Below, piece after piece: positions 53,547-62,522 of a stretch of 64,000 nt of DNA. A program made the translations under genes and the position numbers. The stretch covers positions 1-64,000 of the forward strand of contig JAMLGR010000019.1 in NCBI GenBank assembly GCA_023957775.1. The letters are read 5' to 3'. The notes under the pieces were generated by a model. That model made no database searches, was not told the origin of the DNA, and was given only the letters and a program-made list of their open reading frames with translations. Position 1 is the stretch's first letter. The number at the start of each line of letters is the position of its first letter. This stretch comes from Fimbriimonadaceae bacterium (GTDB taxonomy: Bacteria > Armatimonadota > Fimbriimonadia > Fimbriimonadales > Fimbriimonadaceae).

Positions 53547-53898
53547 AGTGCCCTTTCCCTTTCAGGGTAAAGCTGGTGCCGCAACCGCACGAACGGGCGG
53601 CGTTGGGGTTGTCGAACTGGAAACCCCCGCCGATGAGGTTGCCCGTGTACTCCAGAGTCGAGCCTTGGAGATAAACCGCCGACTTCGCATCGCACACGAC
53701 GAGGATGTCGCCAAAGCGCGCCTCCTGGTCGAAGGGGGTGCGGCGCGTGTCGATCTTCAACACGTACTCCAAGCCCGAGCAGCCGCCCCCTTTGATTCCG
53801 ACCCTGAGGAAGGCGTCCGGGCGCCCGTCCTTGGCGAGGAGCCGCCGCACCTGGGCCAGAGCCCCATCGGTCAGGGTGACGGGAAAGGATGTGCTCAC
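53545..53898 (-). CDS. HesB/IscA/ErpA-type iron-sulfur carrier
   Basis: The product is 117 residues from GTG 53898 with GGGAGGA upstream. Its three Cys sites are typical of A-type carriers: GGGCSGLEY, then the terminal SCGCG. It delivers Fe-S clusters to apoproteins. The GTG overlaps the stop of the Rrf2 gene (GTGA). Last gene of the suf operon. Confidence 0.92.
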   Translation of the reverse strand: MSTSFPVTLTDGALAQVRRLLAKDGRPDAFLRVGIKGGGCSGLEYVLKIDTRRTPFDQEARFGDILVVCDAKSAVYLQGSTLEYTGNLIGGGFQFDNPNAARSCGCGTSFTLKGKGH

Positions 53899-54353
53899 GT
53901 CGTTCCTCCCGAAGCCAAACGGATCGGCTCGGTCTTGTCCAACTCTCCGGCGAGCAGGTCGGCGAGGGTGATGCCGTGCAGCACGCGATCCACCGCGAAC
54001 TGCACGCGTCGCCACAGGGGGCGCAACGCGCAGTCGTCGGTGTGGGTGCACGCGTCCTCCAAGCCCGAGTGGCGGTCGCAGAAACCCGGCTCGTACAATC
54101 TGCCGCCAAGCGCGTTCAAGACGTCCGCGATGACGATCTGCGAAGCGTCCCGCTCCAGCGCATACCCGCCGCTTTGCCCCCGAATGCTGCGCAAGAACCC
54201 CTCCTTGCGCAGGGCGGAGACCAGCTTGGCCACGTACGGCTCGGTCAGACCCTCGTCCCGAGCGATCTCGGCGATCGTCGTACTCTCCGACGCGCTGCGC
54301 CCGATGGCCATCAGGCATCGAAGCCCGTACTCTTCTTGCGCGCTGAACTTCAT
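53895..54353 (-). CDS. Rrf2-family regulator of the suf operon
   Basis: The product is 152 residues from ATG 54353. The wHTH starts MKFSAQEEYGLRCLMAI, and TIAEIARDEGLTEPYVAKLVSALRKEGFLRSIRGQSGGYAL is the recognition part. C-x8-C-x5-C (GFCDRHSGLEDACTHTDDCALRP) is the IscR/SufR-type [2Fe-2S] ligand set. It most likely senses Fe-S status and represses this operon, as its position inside the operon suggests. Confidence 0.92.
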   Translation of the reverse strand: MKFSAQEEYGLRCLMAIGRSASESTTIAEIARDEGLTEPYVAKLVSALRKEGFLRSIRGQSGGYALERDASQIVIADVLNALGGRLYEPGFCDRHSGLEDACTHTDDCALRPLWRRVQFAVDRVLHGITLADLLAGELDKTEPIRLASGGTT

Positions 54354-54676
54354 ATCAACCCCAGCGTCAACCGGGCCTCCTCCGACATCATCTCGATCGA
54401 GAACGGCGGGTCCCACGTCAGCTCGAGGTCCACTCGAGCAACGCCGGGAACCTGGCGGGCGGCCTCTTCGACCTCTCCCGGCAACGATTCCGCCACGGGG
54501 CACATGGGCGAGGTAAGGGTCATCACGATGCGCACCCGCGCCTCTTCGTCGACCTCCAATTCGTAGATCAGGCCGAGGTCGTAGATGTTGATCGGAAGCT
54601 CCGGGTCGTACACTTCGCGGAGACACTCGATCACCTCGTTCTTGAGGAGCGAACGCTCGATGGGATTCAAACTCAT
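54350..54676 (-). CDS. SufT/DUF59-type Fe-S assembly factor
   Basis: The product is 108 residues from ATG 54676. Conserved DUF59 text: VIECLREVYDPELPINIYDLGLIYELEV (DPE-xxxNIxDLGL) and MTLTSPMCPVAESL with the conserved Cys. It helps Fe-S maturation with SufS/SufU. Its start overlaps the SufU stop and its stop overlaps the Rrf2 start (ATGA), so the three are co-translated. Confidence 0.9.
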   Translation of the reverse strand: MSLNPIERSLLKNEVIECLREVYDPELPINIYDLGLIYELEVDEEARVRIVMTLTSPMCPVAESLPGEVEEAARQVPGVARVDLELTWDPPFSIEMMSEEARLTLGLI

Positions 54677-55134
54677 CCCTCGTCCTCCGTGTTCACTTCT
54701 TCGCCACCGTGCAGCGCGGCCTTGAGGGTGTGCCAAGGCAGGGTCGCGCACTTCACGCGCATTGGAAACTCGCGCACGCCGGTGAGGGCCGCCAAAGACT
54801 CCTCCGCATCCGAAAACGCGGGGTCCTCCCCTTCGATCGTGAGCAAGCGGTGCACCTTGTCGACCAGCGCGTCGATCTCCGCGACCGTCTTCCCCTTGAC
54901 CACCTCGGTCATCATCGAGGCCGACGCCGTCGAGATGGCGCACCCGACGCCTGCGAACTGGATGTCGCGGATGCGGTCCGCCTCCATCTCGATCGTGATG
55001 CGGACCTTGTCGCCGCACAGTGGATTGTTGCCGTTGGCGTGGTGGTCGGCATGCTCTAGGGTTCCCACGTTGCGCGGGTTCTTATTGTGATCGAGGATCA
55101 CATCCTGATACAGTTCGCGAAGTTCAGAGTCCAT
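54673..55134 (-). CDS. sufU: SufU-type sulfur acceptor/scaffold
   Basis: The product is 153 residues from ATG 55134. Conserved SufU features: NNPLCGDKV (first Cys), FAGVGCAISTASASMM (second Cys), RVKCATLPWHT (third Cys). It accepts persulfide sulfur from SufS. The gene order SufS-SufU is standard in Gram-positives and several other phyla. Confidence 0.93.
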   Translation of the reverse strand: MDSELRELYQDVILDHNKNPRNVGTLEHADHHANGNNPLCGDKVRITIEMEADRIRDIQFAGVGCAISTASASMMTEVVKGKTVAEIDALVDKVHRLLTIEGEDPAFSDAEESLAALTGVREFPMRVKCATLPWHTLKAALHGGEEVNTEDEG

Positions 55135-55142
55135 CGATCGCC

Positions 55143-56357
55143 TCAGCCAAACAGCCGCCTCACTTTTCCCAACGCCTCGACGAGCCGATCGACGTCGTCC
55201 GGCCCGTTGTACGCCCCGAAGGACGCGCGCACCGTGGCGGCCACGCCCAAACGCTCCATCAACGGCTGCGCGCAATGGTGGCCCGCGCGCACGGCGACGC
55301 CCTCGGTGTCCAGCACGGTTCCCACGTCGTGCGGGTGCACGCCCTCGACAAGGAACGAGACGACGCCGCAACGTTCCTTCGGCGCCCCCAAAACGGTCAC
55401 GCCGTCGAGATCGGCGAGGGCTTCCACGGCATCGCGCACGAGCGCGTCTTCGCTGGCCCGAAGGGCGTCGTATCCCAGCCCCTCGATGAACTCCATGGCG
55501 GCAGCGAGCCCGACGGCGCCCGAGATGTTCGGCGTGCCCGCCTCGAACTTGGCCGGCGGCTTGGCGTAGGTGGTCTTGGCGAACGACACCGAGTGGATCA
55601 TGTCGCCGCCCCCCTGGTAGGCCGGAAGCCGGTCCAGCCACTCCCGGGTGCCGACCAGGGCGCCGATTCCTGTCGGTCCGTACATCTTATGGCCTGAAAT
55701 CGTGTAGAAATCGACGCCCAGCTCGGCGAAGTTCACTTTCAGGTGGGGCGCCCCTTGGGCGCCGTCCACCACCACCACCGCACCTGCCTGCTTGGCCCGC
55801 GCGGCCATGGCGGATACCGGGTTCACCGTCCCCAAGGCGTTGGAGACGTGCCCGAGTGCGAGCACGCGCGTGCGCTCGCCGAGGAGCCTGTCGAAGGCAC
55901 TTAGATCGAGATCGCCGCGCTCGTCGATGGGGACCACGCGCACGACGGCGCCCGAACGCGCGGCGGCCATTTGCCAGGGCACGATGTTCGAGTGGTGCTC
56001 CAGTTCCGTGAGCAGGATCTCGTCGCCTTCGCGCAACCAGCCCTCCGCGAGTCCGTGCGCCACGAGATTCAGGGCTTCGGTGCAGCCCTTGGTGAACACG
56101 ACTTCCGCATCCTTGGCTCCCAGGAACGAACGCGCCACCGACCGCGCGTGTTCGTACGCCTGGGTCGCGCGCGCGCCCAGGGTGTGGACGCTGCGGTGCA
56201 CGTTGGCGTGGCTGGTCGTTTCGTAATGGGCTACCGCATCAAGCACCGCGCGCGGTTGTTGGGCGCTGGCGGCGCTGTCGAGGTACACGAGGGGGTGTCC
56301 GTGGATCGACTGGCTCAGGATCGGAAACTCCGCCCGAACCTTCTCCGTGTCGATCAT
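55143..56357 (-). CDS. sufS: Cysteine desulfurase SufS
   Basis: The product is 404 residues from ATG 56357 (GAGG 5 nt upstream); ATG 56378 gives 411. It has TISGHKMYGPTG with the PLP Lys, LTELEHHSNIVPW, VVDGAQGAPH and VRAGHHCAQPLM with the active Cys. It releases sulfur from L-cysteine as persulfide for Fe-S assembly. Confidence 0.95.
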   Translation of the reverse strand: MIDTEKVRAEFPILSQSIHGHPLVYLDSAASAQQPRAVLDAVAHYETTSHANVHRSVHTLGARATQAYEHARSVARSFLGAKDAEVVFTKGCTEALNLVAHGLAEGWLREGDEILLTELEHHSNIVPWQMAAARSGAVVRVVPIDERGDLDLSAFDRLLGERTRVLALGHVSNALGTVNPVSAMAARAKQAGAVVVVDGAQGAPHLKVNFAELGVDFYTISGHKMYGPTGIGALVGTREWLDRLPAYQGGGDMIHSVSFAKTTYAKPPAKFEAGTPNISGAVGLAAAMEFIEGLGYDALRASEDALVRDAVEALADLDGVTVLGAPKERCGVVSFLVEGVHPHDVGTVLDTEGVAVRAGHHCAQPLMERLGVAATVRASFGAYNGPDDVDRLVEALGKVRRLFG

Positions 56358-56386
56358 CGTGGCCTCGGTCTTGATCATCTTGTGCC

Positions 56387-57721
56387 CTATGCCGTCGGGG
56401 CCGGTGCGGCATCCTTGGCGCCCGCCAACTTCCGGAACAGCTCCTGCTCCAACTCCGTACGCACCTCGGCGACCGTGATCTTCTCGAGCACTTCGCTGGC
56501 GAACGCGTACACGAGGAGCGCCTCGGCTTCGCTGAAGGGAATGCCGCGCGAGCGCAGGTAGAACATCGCGTCCTCTCGGAGCTGCCCCACCGTGGCGCCG
56601 TGCGTGCACTTCACATCGTCCGCGAAGATCTCAAGCTGGGGCTTGGTGTCGATGGACGCGTGCGGCGAGAGCAGAAGCGCTTGGTTCGTTTGCTTCGCGT
56701 CGGTCTTCTGTGCGTCCTGGTGCACGAAGATCTTTCCGTTGAACACGCCCTTGGACCGCCCGTCCAGCACGCCCTTGTACACCTCGAAGCTGTCGCAGTG
56801 CGGGAACGCGTGGTCGAGGCGCGTGTGGTTGTCGCACACCTGATCGCCGTTCAGTGCGTACACCCCGTCCATGCGGCTGTGGATGTTCGACCCCGCCAGG
56901 TACACGTTGAGGTCGTTGCGGGTCAACGCGCCCCCGAAGGTGACGCTGTAGCCGTTGTAGGCGCTGTCCGGGGCCTGTCGCACGCCGGTGAGCGCGATGT
57001 GGAACGACTCCGCGTTCTCGCGCTGGACCTTGATGTGTTCGAGATGGGCGTTCGAGGCGACGTAGACCTCGGTCACGGCATCGGTGAAGCCTGCGGCCTC
57101 CCCAACGGACGCGTAGCTCTCGATCAACGAGGCGTCGCTGCCCTCTTCGGATACCACGAGGAGGCGTGGAAAGCTCGCCCCGCCCTCGGTCGCGACGTGC
57201 AGGACGTGGATCGGCCTGGCCGCCCGCTGGTTCTTCCGGATCCGGAGGAAGGTGCCGCCCTCGAAGAGCGCCGAGTTGAGGCCGGCAAACGTGTGGTTCG
57301 CGACGTCGGTCGCGGCGTCGACCTTGGTGGCCAGCTCCGGGGTGTCCCCGACGGCGTCGATCAGGGGCTGCACGTCGACCGCGGCCTCTCCGCCAAGTCG
57401 GGAAAGCTGCGGAGCGTAGCGCCCGTTCACGAGCACGACCAGGGTTTGCTCGAGACCGGGGAAGGTCCAGGGCTGCAGTTGCGCTTGGGTCACAGAACCC
57501 TGTGGGGCGGGCGACCACGGACCGGCTTCCACCAGACCGCGCACGCTCGTGTACTTCCACTCCTCGTGCTTGGTGGTGGGTATCCCGAGCGCCGCGTGCG
57601 TATCGGCCCCGGCGCGGCGGAGACGGGCCAGCCACTCGGGCGAATCGTCGAGGAGCGCTTGGACCCGCTCCTGCAGGGAGCCCAGGAGGGTCGGAGTGCG
57701 TTCGAGAAGGTCGTTGCCCAT
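56387..57721 (-). CDS. sufD: Fe-S assembly protein SufD
   Basis: The product is 444 residues from ATG 57721. SufB/D-type beta-helix text is present: HTRLDHAFPHCDSFEVYKGVLDGRSKGVFNGKIFVHQDAQKTDAKQTNQALLLSPHA and DDVKCTHGATVGQLREDAMFYLRSRGIPFSEAEALL, which fits SufD. It follows SufC after a 4-bp gap with no sufB in between, although SufC usually works with a SufB-SufD heterodimer. Confidence 0.9.
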   Translation of the reverse strand: MGNDLLERTPTLLGSLQERVQALLDDSPEWLARLRRAGADTHAALGIPTTKHEEWKYTSVRGLVEAGPWSPAPQGSVTQAQLQPWTFPGLEQTLVVLVNGRYAPQLSRLGGEAAVDVQPLIDAVGDTPELATKVDAATDVANHTFAGLNSALFEGGTFLRIRKNQRAARPIHVLHVATEGGASFPRLLVVSEEGSDASLIESYASVGEAAGFTDAVTEVYVASNAHLEHIKVQRENAESFHIALTGVRQAPDSAYNGYSVTFGGALTRNDLNVYLAGSNIHSRMDGVYALNGDQVCDNHTRLDHAFPHCDSFEVYKGVLDGRSKGVFNGKIFVHQDAQKTDAKQTNQALLLSPHASIDTKPQLEIFADDVKCTHGATVGQLREDAMFYLRSRGIPFSEAEALLVYAFASEVLEKITVAEVRTELEQELFRKLAGAKDAAPAPTA

Positions 57722-57725
57722 GGTC

Positions 57726-58484
<759 letters not shown>

Positions 58485-58628
58485 CTTCGTTCTTCGTCCC
58501 GCCTCGTCTTTCTACGGCGGTGTTGGACAAAGTTTACCAAAAAGTCAAGATTGAATGGCGGGCCTGTCGCGCGATCCTGGCATCCCTGGGGGTAAGGGTG
58601 GCGCCGCTCGCGACAGATAATTCCATCA

Positions 58629-59120
58629 ATGGCACATCTTGCGGCGATTTGGCAGTTCACGCGCGACCGGGTTCGACACGCCTACAACGGATTGACGGAC
58701 GAGCAACTTGCTTGGCGCTGTCCCGAGACGGGCGCGTCGATCGCGCGGCTGCTCTATCATGTCGCGGGTTCGGAGCACTATTGGGGCACGCGCCTCGCGG
58801 GGCGGAATCCCGACGAGCCCGGGTTCGACGCCCGGCTCGATTCGTTCGCCCTTCCCAAGTTCCTCGAGGATCCCGATGCCATCTCGGAGGAGGAGCTGAC
58901 CCGCGACTCGGTCGAGCAGGCGCTGGCCCGAACGTACGAGCTCTTCTCGGCCGTCGTGGCCACTCCCCCGAACGCCAGGGAGCGGGTCACCGTGCCGACG
59001 CCCGAAGGGGAGGTGGTGAATGCCCGCGAGGGGCTGGTGCGCGTCGCCCAAGGCACCGCGCTGCATGCGGGGAAGATCTGGAGCCTGCGCAGCCACCCCG
59101 AGTTCCCCAAGGCCGCGTAG
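58629..59120 (+). CDS. DinB-family protein
   Basis: The product is 163 residues, a four-helix DinB/YfiT-like fold: QFTRDRVRHAYNGLTDEQLAWRC, LYHVAGSEHYWGTRL, and later RVAQGTALHAGKIWSLR. The H residues (YHVAGSEHY, ALHAGKI) suit the metal site of the family. The family includes thiol-dependent transferases and damage-inducible proteins; substrate unknown. The name does not mean DNA polymerase IV. Confidence 0.82.
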   Translation: MAHLAAIWQFTRDRVRHAYNGLTDEQLAWRCPETGASIARLLYHVAGSEHYWGTRLAGRNPDEPGFDARLDSFALPKFLEDPDAISEEELTRDSVEQALARTYELFSAVVATPPNARERVTVPTPEGEVVNAREGLVRVAQGTALHAGKIWSLRSHPEFPKAA

Positions 59121-59164
59121 CCTCCTCGAACACTGCCTGAGCGGGTAGGTTGGGCCTACCGGTC

Positions 59165-60601
59165 ATGCAGTGGATTTCAGAGAGCAAGGGCTTCGACGAG
59201 GCGTTTGCGGGGGTGGAGAACCCTCGCAGCCATTACCAGCAGGTGGTCCAGCTCCTCGGGGCCATGAGCGAGCGCGAAATCCTGCGGCGCGAGCGCCTGC
59301 AGGACGTTTCGCTTCTCAATCAGGGCATCACGTTCAACGTGTATGGCGAGGACGAGGGCGTCGAGCGCGTCTTCCCGTTCGACCTCGTTCCCAGGATCAT
59401 TCCGGCCGATGAGTGGAAGCAGCTCGAACGCGGCCTTGTCCAGCGCGTCACGGCGATCAACCTCTTCCTGCTCGACGTCTACACGGAGCAGCGTTGCCTC
59501 CACGATGGGATCATCCCCTGGGAGCTTGTGCTCACGCGGGAGGATTACCGGCGCGAGGTCTTTGGCGTCGTGCCGCCGCGCAAGGTGTTCACGCACGTCG
59601 TCGGCACCGACCTCATCCGCGACGATGCGGGCACGTACCGCGTGCTGGAGGACAATTGCCGCTGCCCGAGCGGCGTTTCGTACGTCCTCGAGAACCGAAA
59701 CCTCCTGCAGCGCACGTTTCCCGAACTGTTCGCCTCCCACCCCGTGCGTCCCGTGCGCAACTACCCGCGCATGCTTCTGGACACCCTCGCCTACGTCGCG
59801 CCGAGGTGGAGCCAAGGGGCGCTGGCGGTCGTGCTCAGTCCGGGGCCGTTCAACTCCGCCTACTTCGAACACTCGTTCCTCGCCCGCGAGATGGGGGTCA
59901 GCCTGGTGGAGGGGCGCGACCTCGTCGTCGAGGAGAACCACGTCTATGTCCGCACTACCGAGGGAAAACGCCGCGTCGAGGTGATCTACCGTCGCATCGA
60001 CGACGATTTCCTCGACCCGCTCACCTTCGATCGCGAGAGCATCTTGGGCGTTCCGGGGCTGATCAGCGCGTACCGCGACGGCAACGTCGCCATCGCCAAC
60101 GCGCCGGGCGCGGGCGTGGCGGACGACAAGGCGGTCTACGCCTATGTTCCTGCGCTGGTCAAGTACTACCTGGACGAGGAACCGCTGCTGCAGCAGGTTC
60201 CAACCTATACGGGCTTCCGCGAGCAGGACTTCAAGTACATGATGGACCATCTCGACGAGCTGGTCGTCAAGACCACGAGCGGCGCGGGCGGGTACGGCAT
60301 GCTGATGGGACCCTTCGCCACGAAGGCTGAAATCGCCGAGTACGGTCAGAAGATGCGGAAGGACCCTTCGAACTACATCGCGCAGCCGCTCGTGGAGATC
60401 TCCAGCCACCCCACGCACCTCGATCGTGCGTTCCGTCCCCGGCGGGTGGACCTTCGACCGTTCATCCTGTTCGGCGACCGCGTCCGCATCCTTCCGGGAG
60501 GGCTGACCCGCGTCGCTTTGCGCGAAGGGTCGTATGTGGTGAACTCCTCGCAGGGCGGGGGAAGCAAGGATACGTGGGTGCTCGAGGAGCGTGCGCCATG
60601 A
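59165..60601 (+). CDS. Circularly permuted ATP-grasp type 2 protein (DUF404/DUF407)
   Basis: The product is 478 residues from ATG 59165. Text of the COG2308 family: ITFNVYGEDEGVERVFPFDLVPRII, NLFLLDVYTEQ, VLEDNCRCPSGVSYVLENR, SIDDDFLDP-like RRIDDDFLDPL, and VVKTTSGAGGYGMLMGP. It is the first of a three-gene set (ATP-grasp, alpha-E, transglutaminase) that recurs in bacteria and probably makes a peptide or modifies a target. Its stop overlaps the next ATG. Confidence 0.9.
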   Translation: MQWISESKGFDEAFAGVENPRSHYQQVVQLLGAMSEREILRRERLQDVSLLNQGITFNVYGEDEGVERVFPFDLVPRIIPADEWKQLERGLVQRVTAINLFLLDVYTEQRCLHDGIIPWELVLTREDYRREVFGVVPPRKVFTHVVGTDLIRDDAGTYRVLEDNCRCPSGVSYVLENRNLLQRTFPELFASHPVRPVRNYPRMLLDTLAYVAPRWSQGALAVVLSPGPFNSAYFEHSFLAREMGVSLVEGRDLVVEENHVYVRTTEGKRRVEVIYRRIDDDFLDPLTFDRESILGVPGLISAYRDGNVAIANAPGAGVADDKAVYAYVPALVKYYLDEEPLLQQVPTYTGFREQDFKYMMDHLDELVVKTTSGAGGYGMLMGPFATKAEIAEYGQKMRKDPSNYIAQPLVEISSHPTHLDRAFRPRRVDLRPFILFGDRVRILPGGLTRVALREGSYVVNSSQGGGSKDTWVLEERAP

Positions 60602-61548
60602 TGCTGGCCCGAGTCGCCGACGCCCTCTACTGGATGGGGCGGTACATCGAGCGCGCCGAGAACGTGACGAGGCTGCTCATGGTCGCCAGCGACTTTTCGG
60701 TGGAGCTGGAGGGCTTGGACGACAGGCTCGCGCACCGGGAGTGGGAGGCGGTCCTCGCCGCGCTTCCCGGCGCGTCGCCCGTCGCCCTCGGAAAGAGCTC
60801 GGGCCTGATCGTGCCGCACGTGCGATCGCTCCTTCTCGACGAGGAGAATCCGATGTCGGTGTTCAGCTCGCTGGCCCGTGCCCGCGACAACGCACGCTCG
60901 ATCGGCGAGACGCTCACACGCGAGGTGTTCACCACGCTGAACGAGACGCACCGGGAACTCCGGGACCGGCGCAAGGGTCTGCGCAACGCCGTTCAGGCCC
61001 ACGACTTGGCCAGCCATACGCACCTGGGCATTCTCACCATGTTGGGAGCGATCGAGCACACGCTGACCCGCGACCAGGGCTGGACCTACATGAAGCTCGG
61101 CGAAGCGATGGAGCGCTCCCAGCGGTCGCTCCTCGTCATGCGCGTGCAGCTTCCGGTGCTCTCCACGATCGAGCACGAAGTCGATCCTTCGCTCTTCTAT
61201 GCGGGGTGGCGCAGTCTGCTTCTCTCCCTCGCCTCCCTTGAGAACTACCGTCGGGCGCACGGGGCCGCGTTGGACCCCAAGACCGTTACGCGATTCCTGC
61301 TGTTCGATCCCTCCACGCCTCGGGCTGTCCGGTGCGGGGTCGGCCGCATGAAGGCCTATCTCTCCTCGCTCCCCGCGGGCGACTCGGGGTTGCGGACCGC
61401 GGCGCGGGTCATGGGAAAACTCGATGCGGACATGACGTACGACGAGGAGCGCGTGATGGAGCTTGAGGACGTGGGCCCATTCCTCAACGAAGTGCTCCAC
61501 CGCCTATCGGAGACCCACGACCTGATCACCCGACAAGGAGCACCCTGA
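60598..61548 (+). CDS. Alpha-E domain protein (DUF403)
   Basis: The product is 316 residues from ATG 60598, overlapping the preceding stop (ATGA). MLARVADALYWMGRYIERAENVTRLL is the diagnostic start of alpha-E proteins (COG2307). It is all-helical and has no known catalytic motif. It works with the ATP-grasp protein, inferred from gene linkage. Confidence 0.9.
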   Translation: MMLARVADALYWMGRYIERAENVTRLLMVASDFSVELEGLDDRLAHREWEAVLAALPGASPVALGKSSGLIVPHVRSLLLDEENPMSVFSSLARARDNARSIGETLTREVFTTLNETHRELRDRRKGLRNAVQAHDLASHTHLGILTMLGAIEHTLTRDQGWTYMKLGEAMERSQRSLLVMRVQLPVLSTIEHEVDPSLFYAGWRSLLLSLASLENYRRAHGAALDPKTVTRFLLFDPSTPRAVRCGVGRMKAYLSSLPAGDSGLRTAARVMGKLDADMTYDEERVMELEDVGPFLNEVLHRLSETHDLITRQGAP

Positions 61549-61552
61549 GCCG

Positions 61553-62521
61553 ATGCTTTTGGACATCGAACACCGCCTCACGTTTCAGTACGATGCCTTC
61601 ATCAGCGAGTCGTGGATGGAGCTGCGCGTCGAGCCGCGAACGACCCAGCACCAATCCCTCAACTCGTTCTTCCTGGCGGTGGGGCCGCCCACCAAGGTCT
61701 TTCGCTACAAGGACTGGAACGGCAACTCCGTCCACCACTTCGGCGTGCCGGACTACCACAACCTGATCGAGGTGGTCTCACGGTCGCTCGTGGAAACGAA
61801 GCCCCAGTATCCGGGGCTCGAGTTCGTCACCGATCCGATCCCCAGTGCGGAGGCCCAGGGGCCCTTGCGCGACTTCACGACCTTTGGCGGTCCCGTGCTC
61901 CGTTCCAAGGCGTTGGAGCGGCTTGCGAAGAAGATCAAGGTGCCTGCCAGCGCCCCGGTCGGGGAGCAGCTTCACGAGGTCGGGCGCTTCGTGCACGAGC
62001 ACCTGGAGTACCGGCCGGGCAGCACCAACTTTGCGACCACCACGGACGAGGTCCTGACGCACGATTCGGGCGTGTGCCAGGACTTCGCCCACCTCACGCT
62101 TGCGCTGCTTCGTCTCCGGGGCCTTCCGTGCCGCTACGTGAGCGGCTACCTGCACGTGCAGCGCGAGAACGACGCGCCGGCCGAGAGTCACGCGTGGGTG
62201 GAGGCGTACGCGCCCACCTACGGGTGGGTCGCCTTCGATCCCACGCACAACCAAGTGCCGTTCGAACATCACGTGGTCGTGGGATTCGGCCGCCACTACG
62301 ACGACGTGGCCCCGAACCGAGGCATCTACCGAGGCAAGGCCACGGAGGCGCTTACCGCCGAGGTCCGAACGTCGCCGAGCGACAAGACCGGGGTGATGAA
62401 CCTACGCGAGGAGATCGGCCAGATCGAAGTCCCCGTCTACACCGAGGTCCCCAACCGAAAGGCGCGAGCCATCGGCCTCGACGAAATCGCCGATCCCCAA
62501 CAGCAACAGCAGCAACAGTAG
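61553..62521 (+). CDS. Transglutaminase-like protein
   Basis: The product is 322 residues. The transglutaminase triad is visible: SGVCQDFAHLTLALLRLRGLPCRYVSGYL (Cys), ESHAWVEAY (His) and FDPTHN (Asp). The N-terminal beta domain (DIEHRLTFQYDAFISESWMELRVEP) matches the bacterial transglutaminase-like N region. It is third in the set with ATP-grasp and alpha-E genes. It ends with seven glutamines. Cytoplasmic peptidase or amidase activity is likely. Confidence 0.9.
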   Translation: MLLDIEHRLTFQYDAFISESWMELRVEPRTTQHQSLNSFFLAVGPPTKVFRYKDWNGNSVHHFGVPDYHNLIEVVSRSLVETKPQYPGLEFVTDPIPSAEAQGPLRDFTTFGGPVLRSKALERLAKKIKVPASAPVGEQLHEVGRFVHEHLEYRPGSTNFATTTDEVLTHDSGVCQDFAHLTLALLRLRGLPCRYVSGYLHVQRENDAPAESHAWVEAYAPTYGWVAFDPTHNQVPFEHHVVVGFGRHYDDVAPNRGIYRGKATEALTAEVRTSPSDKTGVMNLREEIGQIEVPVYTEVPNRKARAIGLDEIADPQQQQQQQ

Positions 62522-62522
62522 C

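Noticed and set aside
58629-59120. DinB gene considered as DNA polymerase IV.
   Set aside because: The product is a 163-residue four-helix DinB/YfiT-like protein, not a Y-family polymerase.
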